DNA from: Bacteroidales bacterium UBA1800 | Lineage (GTDB): Bacteria > Bacteroidota > Bacteroidia > Bacteroidales > VadinHA17 | Reading direction: 5' to 3' | NCBI GenBank assembly: GCA_002319915.1 | Contig: DCFQ01000068.1 | Location: 22,886 to 71,895 of the forward strand | DNA: 49,010 bases | In this document: piece by piece, positions 1 through 7,122 of the stretch | How the letters are laid out: every line of letters begins with the position of its first letter | How positions within the stretch are numbered: the stretch's first letter is position 1 | Notes under the pieces: model-generated | What the model was told of the DNA's origin: nothing | What the model saw: only the letters and a program-made list of their open reading frames with translations | Database searches by the model: none | Made by a program: the position numbers and the translations under genes

Positions 1-1481
1 ACCCCCATGATTGTCAGGAGCGTCGGGGCAACATCCGCGAGAATGCCTTCCTTGATAGCGCCGTAGTCGTCGGTAAGAAGAATAGAAGGCACCGGGTTCA
101 GGGAATGTGCCGTATTGGGAGAACCGTCCTCATTCAGGGCTTTGTCGGCATTTCCGTGATCAGCCATTATCAGGACATCGTATCCTTTCTCCCTCGCTGC
201 ATTTGCTACCGCTCCCGCACACTCATCAACGGTTGCCACAGCTTTTTTGATCGCCTCGTAAACCCCTGTGTGACCAACCATATCACCGTTTGCGAAATTC
301 AGGCAGATGAAATCGTACTTTTCAGAATTGATCGCTTTTATCACGGCGTCCCTTACGCCATATGCACTCATCTCGGGTTGAAGATCATAAGTGGGGACCT
401 TCGGCGACGCAATAAGTATCCTGTCTTCATTTTTAAAGACCTCTTCACGTCCTCCTGAGAAAAAGAAAGTTACATGGGCATATTTCTCGGTCTCAGCGAT
501 CCTCAGCTGGGTCTTCCCGGCCGCAGCCAGCACTTCCCCTATGGTATTTGTCGCATTTTCCTTCGGATAGATGACATGGAGCCCCTTGAATGTTGCATCA
601 TAAGGGGTCATGGTACAATAGTAAAGCGGCATGGTCTTCATCCCGAACTCAGGCATATCCTTCTGGGTCAGGACTATCGTCAGCTCCTTGGCCCTGTCGT
701 TCCTGAAGTTGAAATAGACCACGACATCACCTTCCTTCAGCTTACCGATTGCTTCTCCCTTTTCATCCACAACCACGATGGGCTTCATGAATTCATCGGT
801 CACTTCCTGGTCGTACGACTCCTGCATGGCATCGACAATACTTTTAGTGGATTTACCTATCCCGTTCACAATAAGGTCGTAGCCCTCCTTGATCCTCTCC
901 CATCTTTTGTCCCTGTCCATTGAATAGTACCTGCCGATAAAAGATGCCACCCTAACGTTCGAATTTTTGAGGTACCCAAGCAGGTTCCTCATATATGTAA
1001 TCCCGCTCCTGGGATCAGTATCCCGTCCGTCACCGAATCCGTGAATAAAGACCTTTTCAACGCCAAATTCCTTTGTCATGTCACAGAGTGCATACAGATG
1101 CTTGTCGAGCGAATGAACGCCGCCGTCGGAAAGAAGGCCGAAAAAATGGACCTGCTTATTATTATCGCGTGCGTAGTCAAAGGCGTCGACCAGGACCTGG
1201 TTCCTGTTTATCTCACCCGATTTGCACTCCTTGTTGATCTTGACAAGATCCTGGTAGATGATCCTGCCGGCTCCTATGTTCAGGTGCCCAACCTCTGAAT
1301 TCCCCATCTGTCCGTCCGGCAGGCCGACATCTTCCCCGGAGGCGTGAAGCCTGGAATTGGGGTATTTGTTTTTGAATGCTGTCAGATTCGGTGTTGGGAC
1401 CTGGCTGATAACATCTGCCACAGACCCGTCGCCAATTCCCCAGCCATCGAGGATCATAAGTAAGGCTTTCCTGTTCTTCAT
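1..1481 (-). CDS. gpmI: 2,3-bisphosphoglycerate-independent phosphoglycerate mutase (3' end cut by window)
   Basis: Interconverts 3- and 2-phosphoglycerate in glycolysis and gluconeogenesis, using two metal ions and a phosphoserine intermediate. The protein opens MKNRKALLMILDGWGIGDG, where the Asp of DGWG is a metal ligand. It continues with QMGNSEVGHLN near residue 60; its Ser is the phosphorylated nucleophile of the family. The motifs FGDGRDTDPRSG and, near the end, MADHGNAD (metal-binding) are also present. About 493 codons lie in the window and the last readable residues are APTLLTIMG. The family is about 505-515 residues, so only the last 10-20 are missing off the left edge. The start at 1481 is the first Met before the conserved Leu-Met-Ile-Leu-Asp strand. 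A -7 promoter box lies about 75 bases upstream, so it probably has its own promoter rather than reading through from the nSTAND gene. Confidence 0.96.
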   Translation of the reverse strand, partial: MKNRKALLMILDGWGIGDGSVADVISQVPTPNLTAFKNKYPNSRLHASGEDVGLPDGQMGNSEVGHLNIGAGRIIYQDLVKINKECKSGEINRNQVLVDAFDYARDNNKQVHFFGLLSDGGVHSLDKHLYALCDMTKEFGVEKVFIHGFGDGRDTDPRSGITYMRNLLGYLKNSNVRVASFIGRYYSMDRDKRWERIKEGYDLIVNGIGKSTKSIVDAMQESYDQEVTDEFMKPIVVVDEKGEAIGKLKEGDVVVYFNFRNDRAKELTIVLTQKDMPEFGMKTMPLYYCTMTPYDATFKGLHVIYPKENATNTIGEVLAAAGKTQLRIAETEKYAHVTFFFSGGREEVFKNEDRILIASPKVPTYDLQPEMSAYGVRDAVIKAINSEKYDFICLNFANGDMVGHTGVYEAIKKAVATVDECAGAVANAAREKGYDVLIMADHGNADKALNEDGSPNTAHSLNPVPSILLTDDYGAIKEGILADVAPTLLTIMG

Positions 1482-1554
1482 ATCGCGTTTCCGGTTTCTT
1501 GCAATTAATTTTAATACAGAAAGTTCAAACCTTCCTGGAAAATTTTTCAGGCAA

Positions 1555-1562
1555 CAAAAATA
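1555..1562 (-). promoter_or_regulatory. -7 promoter box (TAnnTTTG) for gpmI
   Basis: On the minus strand this reads TATTTTTG, an exact match to the Bacteroidota -7 consensus, 74 bases before the gpmI ATG. No convincing -33 TTG is visible at the usual distance. Confidence 0.5.
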
Positions 1563-1601
1563 AACAAAATAATCTTTGGGTGATTTAATTTTAAGAACTT
1601 A

Positions 1602-1711
1602 CACAGAGTTACACTGAGAAGTCACGGAGATCCACAGAGTTATCAGTAATATCCTCAGTGAAACAATGTGTCTTCCATTCCTACCGGCAGGCAGGTCTGT
1701 GATACTCCGTG
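1602..1711. repeat. Inverted-repeat unit built of CACNGAG words with helical spacing
   Basis: The left arm has four heptamers of form CACNGAG at 1602 (CACAGAG), 1612 (CACTGAG), 1623 (CACGGAG) and 1633 (CACAGAG). They are spaced 10, 11 and 10 bases apart. The right arm carries the complement: CTCAGTG at 1654, GTCTGTG at 1695 (one mismatch) and CTCCGTG at 1705. The inner part also holds an ACCGGCAGGCAGG tract. The unit ends 9 bases before the nSTAND stop codon. It has no coding potential that I trust. It shares its architecture with the CGCAAAG units at 15122 and 20716. Confidence 0.75.
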
Positions 1712-1719
1712 AAACCCTC

Positions 1720-4700
1720 TTACCTCAATTCCCTTATCTTTATCTTCAGATCGGCCCCAGGGCATGTCTTTTCGTAATCGATATCCTCCCCCACATAGGC
1801 CTGCCACTCCTCCGGGGTGAAATTCCTGGTGACATATTTACAGCCATCTGCAGCAAAGGTATCCGCATAGGAGGGCCTCGAAATTATGCTTGCCTTATCG
1901 CCCCCTATTGCGGAAACTATTACGGTTCCCCCGGAGCCGAAATCAAATGAGATCAAGGGGCCTCCCGCATCATCGATAGAGATCGGCACGGAATTGAGGT
2001 TTTCCAGGTCCCACAGCCTCAGGATCCCATCCTCCCCGGATGTTGCCATCTGCGGTCTGTAAGCATTGAACCTGATATCTGCCACTGTTCCCGAATGCGC
2101 CTTGATGCCAGTTATCTTCTCCCTCTTTGCGGCATCCCAGATCTCAACGGTCCCGTCATCGAAGCCTACTGCAAACATAGCGTTCCCGGGCCTGAACCTT
2201 ATGCTCCTTATCGCCTTCCCTTCCGACTCGATTGTAAATCTGTCAGAACTGTTCCCCGGGTTCCAAACGAGGCCCGTTCCCTTTGGGGTGATGCCGGCCA
2301 GGTAATTCCCGGCCGGTGAAATATCGACCGCGGTGATCTGAATTTCCCCGGTTGTCATATTGGTCGATGTTTTTGCCGCGAGGTCCCATTTCAGGACTTT
2401 GCCGTCGAGCGCTGCGGAATAGAGGTATTTTCCGTCATAGGAGAATACCACAGATCTGACGCTTCCGCGATGCCCGTTAAGTTCATAGCTTTGCCCGGTG
2501 CCTTTAAGGGGGATCAGCCTGATCGACGAATTCTCCCTGCCGCAGGCCAGCCAGTCCGAACCCGGGCTAATCGCCATTACGTCGGTGATCTCTGAATCCT
2601 GGTAGATCATCCGGTAAGCCTGAGGTCCGTTATTCAGGTCCCATTTCAGGATCTTTCCTTCACTGTCGGATGTATAGAACTCGTTGCTGCCCGGAGCGCA
2701 GGCTATACTCTTCAGCTTGCCCTGAGCTCCTTCAGAGAAGCTCTTGAAAAAGGGACTGCCGTTCTCCTTTGCAAGGTTGTAGAGCCCCATATAAATATCG
2801 GCGTCGTTCGGTGATCCGTGGAAGTTCCTGTTGAACAGGTAAGCCTGGTATGCCAGCAGTGCCTGCAGGTCAGCCTGGCCGCCCATCTGCAGGGATCTGA
2901 GAGCCATTGACCTGGCCACTGACAGCATCCTCAGACGGTGTGTCTCATTGCTTTTCCCGACAGCCGCCCTGGCTTCGTTCTGAGCCGCTGTTGCGAGCTT
3001 TCCTGATTCCTTTGCAATGCTCTCAGCCTTTGCCAGCTGGTCCTGGGTATTCAGTCTCAGCCGTTTTTCCTCCTGCTCCCTGAAGGTAGCAGCAAGGGCT
3101 GTCGAATCAGCCACAAGTGATTTTTTAAGTGCAAGCGCGGCATATTCCCGGGTGGCGCTATCCTGGGCCGCCATCTCATATTTTTGCCTTTCGGCCAGCT
3201 TCCTTTTCCTGTCGGCGCTGAACTTTGAAATAAGTACCCCGGCCATCGCCAGTGCGGAAACCCCAACGGCTACTCCAAGCAGTGTGCTGATAATCCTGAT
3301 CCTCCTGAACCTCCACCATTGCTGGCGGGCCTTTCTCTCCTCTTCTTCCCTGAATTCCTTTTCGCTCGTACGGAGGTAAACCATTGCCCGTTCAAATGCG
3401 GGGTTATATTTCCTGGCCCAGGCAACAGTCGGATTATTCTGTTCCCTCCAGTTGATCGCAACCTGAAGCTCAGGCTGCCTCAGGAGCCCCGTCTTGCCGC
3501 CCTGGTACAGGGCAGAGGCTTCTGACAGGCTGAGGTAGACAGCTACTGAAGCAGCCTCCTCTTCCACCCATTTCCTGAGCCTTTCCCATAGCTGAATGAT
3601 GCTCTCATGGCTGAGATCGATAATGGAATCATCGTCAAGGGGAATCCCATACTCAGGTGTCAGTACCGAAAGGGAGGGATCTCTGAATCTTTCGATTACT
3701 TCCATCAATTCGCTGTCGGTGCACCTGACAAGCTGTTTTATGGTCCTCACGCTTGAAGGGTATCTGACCCCTTTCCCGTCGGCCCCCTTTCCGGTGACAG
3801 ATTTAAAAAGCCGCTCACATATAATTTTACCCGCAGGATCCAGCTTGTCAAACACCTCATCCGCATCCTTAGAGATAATGTCCCCTACCGCGCCCGCTGA
3901 AGAATACGTGGTGAGGGACACCGGCTTGCCGGGTTCATCCAGCTCCTTCCATAATGCCCAGGTCCTCATCAGGATGTGTTGGAGGAGAGGCAGCTGCTCG
4001 GCCCTTGAGGCACACTCATCCGCAAGATGCTCGATCAGTTCGCCGTCGATCCTGGCTCCCATGTTCCTGACCGGTCCTTCGATGGCTTCCTTCAGCCCTT
4101 CCCTTGTCATTCTGGGCACGAGGAAATTGCTATTGTTTATGAGGCTTGTGAATCCCTTGTATTGGGAGCATTCCGATATAAGGTCCGATCTAAGCGCGAC
4201 CACAAGGTAAAATCCAGGATACAAGGGTGAGACGGAACGGGTAAGAAGGGAAACAAACGCGGCTGTCTCCTTAACCGAACCTACTCCCAGATCGGGAGAT
4301 CCATACCTGAACAATTCTTCGAACTGGTCGACGATCAGGAGCAACCTGCCTTCACCGCTTTTCCCGGCAACCCCGGGAATGCCCGGAATTCCTTCACTGC
4401 CTTCCTTAAGGAGCCCGATAATCCTGTCACGCTCATCCTTTTCAATACCCTTGTCCGGCAGGATCTCAGCCAGAGCGTCAGCCATGTGACCGAAAGGATC
4501 ATTCCCCGGCCTGATCGACAGGATTCTCCAGGGCTGTTCATTTTCTGAGGATCCTTTTTCGAGAAGGGGAAGAAGACCGCAGCGTATCAGGGAAGTTTTA
4601 CCGCAGCCTGATGTCCCGATAACTGCAACAAACCTGTTTTGCAGCAGCTTTTCCGCTATCTCCCTGCTTTCGTTCTCACGTCCGAAGAAAAACTTCTCTT

Positions 4701-4791
4701 CCCCGGGCCTGAACGGCCTGAGCCCCGGAAAAGGGTTATCCTGAATGCTGTTTTTATTATCCGGGTCCATATATCTTGATTTATTCTTCAT
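1720..4791 (-). CDS. nSTAND1-type NTPase with one membrane helix and C-terminal WD40 propeller
   Basis: A large signalling ATPase of about 1023 residues. The N terminus carries the nSTAND1 hallmark NPFPGLRPF followed by FFFGRE (residues about 15-35). Walker A GTSGCGKTS is near residue 57 and Walker B LLLIVDQFEELF near 150. A hydrophobic segment at about 499-520 is a single predicted membrane helix. A charged, probably coiled-coil stretch rich in Ala, Glu, Lys and Arg follows it. The C-terminal 330 residues hold WD40 blades with cores such as ILKWDL, VLKWDL, VEIWDA and LRLWDL (six or seven blades). The frame stays open to a Met at 4875, but that would overlap the upstream gene by 95 bases. The Met at 4791 overlaps its stop by 11 bases and is preferred; the Met at 4770 is also possible. 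STAND proteins couple ligand sensing to oligomerisation. No effector domain is recognisable here, so the output is unknown. Confidence 0.85.
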   Translation of the reverse strand: MKNKSRYMDPDNKNSIQDNPFPGLRPFRPGEEKFFFGRENESREIAEKLLQNRFVAVIGTSGCGKTSLIRCGLLPLLEKGSSENEQPWRILSIRPGNDPFGHMADALAEILPDKGIEKDERDRIIGLLKEGSEGIPGIPGVAGKSGEGRLLLIVDQFEELFRYGSPDLGVGSVKETAAFVSLLTRSVSPLYPGFYLVVALRSDLISECSQYKGFTSLINNSNFLVPRMTREGLKEAIEGPVRNMGARIDGELIEHLADECASRAEQLPLLQHILMRTWALWKELDEPGKPVSLTTYSSAGAVGDIISKDADEVFDKLDPAGKIICERLFKSVTGKGADGKGVRYPSSVRTIKQLVRCTDSELMEVIERFRDPSLSVLTPEYGIPLDDDSIIDLSHESIIQLWERLRKWVEEEAASVAVYLSLSEASALYQGGKTGLLRQPELQVAINWREQNNPTVAWARKYNPAFERAMVYLRTSEKEFREEEERKARQQWWRFRRIRIISTLLGVAVGVSALAMAGVLISKFSADRKRKLAERQKYEMAAQDSATREYAALALKKSLVADSTALAATFREQEEKRLRLNTQDQLAKAESIAKESGKLATAAQNEARAAVGKSNETHRLRMLSVARSMALRSLQMGGQADLQALLAYQAYLFNRNFHGSPNDADIYMGLYNLAKENGSPFFKSFSEGAQGKLKSIACAPGSNEFYTSDSEGKILKWDLNNGPQAYRMIYQDSEITDVMAISPGSDWLACGRENSSIRLIPLKGTGQSYELNGHRGSVRSVVFSYDGKYLYSAALDGKVLKWDLAAKTSTNMTTGEIQITAVDISPAGNYLAGITPKGTGLVWNPGNSSDRFTIESEGKAIRSIRFRPGNAMFAVGFDDGTVEIWDAAKREKITGIKAHSGTVADIRFNAYRPQMATSGEDGILRLWDLENLNSVPISIDDAGGPLISFDFGSGGTVIVSAIGGDKASIISRPSYADTFAADGCKYVTRNFTPEEWQAYVGEDIDYEKTCPGADLKIKIRELR

Positions 4792-6541
4792 GTTTGTCGA
4801 TGTAACTGTAAATCCTGACGGAGTTCCCCGGAAACCGGTAACAGAAATCCGTAATGGCACTGAACGGCAGGGCATAACAGGATGAGCCCTGATCAGGCTT
4901 TCCCGGATTACCCACAGCCGGGCTGTTGCCGGCGTGATTGATGATTACGGCTGGTTCACCCTCTTTTCCATCCAATATCCAGAGAACGGCATCGGACAGG
5001 GCGGCCTTTTCTCCCGGAAGCTCTTTTACGAAGATGAGCTGCTCAGCCAGGGAAATCAACTCTTCTTCAATCACCGGGACCAGGTTACGTGAAAGGAACC
5101 TGACTTTTTCATAAATAAGCCCCTTCCGGTCAAACCTCCCCGATATAATATCTTCAAGCTTGGCACGGACTTCCGCCGGGATCCTGTCTGACATTATCGC
5201 GTCGGCACTCTTTCCCGACCTGGAGATCAACTGCACAGCCTCTTCAACCAGGATCTCCTCAGGGCTGAAAAGGAGAGCCGCAATAGATTCCCCCAGGTTT
5301 TCCGATCCTATTTCCCTGATGCTCCTGATTGCGCAGGCTTTCGTCCAGATGCTGATTACATTATAGTCGTAGTTGATGATATCTTCATGCAGCGTGACGT
5401 AATCAGGTACCAGGACAGGAAAATAATGCTGCAGCTTCTTAAACATCTTCCTGTTGGCGGCAGCATTTGATTTATCATCCGGGCCGGCCGGACCATGACC
5501 GGTAAAAACTATCGCTGCAAGCTCCCGGACCGAACCGGGATCATCCCCCTCCTCCCCGCCGGCCTGGGAAAGTGGTATGGAATCTCCGTAGGCAAGCCTG
5601 ATGAGCCTCAGAAGGAACTCCTTCCACCTGTCAAATTCCTTGTCTGCCTCGCGCTTCAGGAGGGGATCGTTATTTTCTTCAAGGCATACCCTGACCGACA
5701 CTATCCAGGTAAGGGTCCTGAAGGTATCCATAATAAGTTTCCGGATCCTTTTCCTCTCATCCTCACCGGCAATATACCCGCGGTAAGTAAGTTCATTCAG
5801 GGCAGTTTCCCTTAATTGTCTTGAGGTCGACCAGAGCCTCTCCAGGAGGAACGGCATGCACTCTTCAGGGCAGATTCCGGAAAGTAGCCTGAGAATTGAT
5901 CTGCTTACTTCGATATTCCCTGCCGATGCCAGGTAGAACCGCCTGAGCTCCGGCCCGGCATCCTTTCCCAGGGATTCAAGTACTGAGACAGCATCCCCCT
6001 CAAGATCGCGGACAGCCAGGCATTCACACACCTCCTGCGAGAGGTCGGTCATCCTGAACTTTCCGATAAGCCAAAGTGCAAGTCTTTTGATCTCAGGTGA
6101 TTTATCACGGAGGAGCCTTAGCACCTCCGTTGTCTGGGGATACCGGATACCTGCCAGTGTCTGAAGGGCGCCCCTTGCTTTTTCGCTTATTTTCCCCGGA
6201 GGAGCACCCCCATGCTTCCCATTCTGCTCATCATCAATTATTTCTGCAATCTCCGAGGCGTTCTGGCGGATGCTTTCATGAAACTGGTCAGTCGAAGCCA
6301 CCTTTCGCAGGGCTTTCAGTATATTGGGATCATGAGTTTCGTTTGCATAATTCAGCAGCTCCCTGATATACCAGTCATTACTTATGTTTTCGAGGATTGA
6401 GACATTGCCAGTGACAAGCTGATAGAGACCGGTCCTGAAAAGCACTTTCCCGAAACACTTGTTTTTCAGGTTACCCGGGCCAAGTGCGTTTAACAGTTCA
6501 TCAGGTCTGAGTACCGGGAGGAAAAACGGCTTGTTTCTCAT
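4781..6541 (-). CDS. HEAT-repeat protein, possible degenerate cyclic-nucleotide-binding-like C terminus
   Basis: A soluble-looking protein of 586 residues with no signal peptide or membrane helix. Residues about 50-300 are helical pairs typical of HEAT/ARM repeats (for example blocks around TTEVLRLLRDKSPEIKRLALW and ECMPFLLERLW). A glycine/acidic linker near 335-345 is followed by further helices. The last 100 residues (around ELISLAEQLIFVKELPGEKA) faintly resemble the C-terminal cNMP-binding domain attached to HEAT repeats in Bacteroidota nucleotide-transporter-like proteins, but the usual phosphate-binding cassette is not evident. That part is inference. Its stop overlaps the start of the nSTAND-WD40 gene by 11 bases, which implies translational coupling and a shared task. 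An AT-rich gap of 53 bases separates it from aroK upstream. No function can be assigned. Confidence 0.75.
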   Translation of the reverse strand: MRNKPFFLPVLRPDELLNALGPGNLKNKCFGKVLFRTGLYQLVTGNVSILENISNDWYIRELLNYANETHDPNILKALRKVASTDQFHESIRQNASEIAEIIDDEQNGKHGGAPPGKISEKARGALQTLAGIRYPQTTEVLRLLRDKSPEIKRLALWLIGKFRMTDLSQEVCECLAVRDLEGDAVSVLESLGKDAGPELRRFYLASAGNIEVSRSILRLLSGICPEECMPFLLERLWSTSRQLRETALNELTYRGYIAGEDERKRIRKLIMDTFRTLTWIVSVRVCLEENNDPLLKREADKEFDRWKEFLLRLIRLAYGDSIPLSQAGGEEGDDPGSVRELAAIVFTGHGPAGPDDKSNAAANRKMFKKLQHYFPVLVPDYVTLHEDIINYDYNVISIWTKACAIRSIREIGSENLGESIAALLFSPEEILVEEAVQLISRSGKSADAIMSDRIPAEVRAKLEDIISGRFDRKGLIYEKVRFLSRNLVPVIEEELISLAEQLIFVKELPGEKAALSDAVLWILDGKEGEPAVIINHAGNSPAVGNPGKPDQGSSCYALPFSAITDFCYRFPGNSVRIYSYIDKHEE

Positions 6542-6594
6542 AAGCCTGGCAATATTTAGTAAACCATTTAAATTTAAGAATTAAAAATCAAAAT

Positions 6595-7122
6595 TCACTT
6601 CTGAATCCAATCCTTAATCTGAGTCAGCAATTGCGATACGGTACACTCCTCCCCTCCTGTTGTTACCGATGCCATGGAATACCATTTTTCGCGTTCATCA
6701 AGCTTCTTTTCAATGTATCGCGGCAGATCGTCCGTCCCGTGTCCCTTAAGCAGGGGCCGTTCCTCCTGAGAGCCTGCAAGCCTTCTGTAAAGCTGATCAG
6801 GGCTCATCTTGAGGTAGATGGTCAGCCCCGTCTCTGCCATGAACTTCATATTATCATCCGAGCATGGAGTACCTCCCCCAGTTGATATGACAACCTTTTC
6901 CTCCCCCAGCAGGCTCCTCAAAGCCTCTGACTCGGCAATTCTGAACCAGGGTTCTCCTTTTGACGAGAATATTTCGGGAATTCTCATACCGGTCCGCTCT
7001 TCAATAATATTATCGAGATCAATAAAAGTCCAGTCAAGTTCCGAGGCGAGCTTTCTCCCCAGAGTGGTCTTGCCGCTGCCCATGAAGCCGATCAGGTATA
7101 TTTTCTTGCCGGGCTCATCCAT
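6595..7122 (-). CDS. aroK: Shikimate kinase
   Basis: Phosphorylates shikimate to shikimate 3-phosphate with ATP in the cytosolic chorismate pathway. It has Walker A GFMGSGKTTLG near the N terminus and FIDLDNIIEERTG, with the Asp that contacts shikimate. The motif WFRIAESEAL follows, then ISTGGGTPC (substrate-binding GGG) and EERPLL in the lid. The length of 175 residues is normal. The reading frame extends one codon further to a GTG, but the ATG at 7122 shares one base with the parC stop (TGATG) and is the likelier start. This makes aroK the last gene of the parE-parC-aroK transcript and translationally coupled to parC. Confidence 0.96.
   Translation of the reverse strand: MDEPGKKIYLIGFMGSGKTTLGRKLASELDWTFIDLDNIIEERTGMRIPEIFSSKGEPWFRIAESEALRSLLGEEKVVISTGGGTPCSDDNMKFMAETGLTIYLKMSPDQLYRRLAGSQEERPLLKGHGTDDLPRYIEKKLDEREKWYSMASVTTGGEECTVSQLLTQIKDWIQK

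Noticed and set aside
3596..4210. A 204-codon plus-strand open frame opposite the nSTAND gene.
   Set aside because: It is antisense to a strongly supported coding region and shows no recognisable domain; it reflects codon structure of the real gene.
4792..4875. Extension of the nSTAND protein to the Met at 4875.
   Set aside because: The 28 extra residues lie inside the HEAT gene in another frame and precede the conserved nSTAND N terminus without similarity to it.
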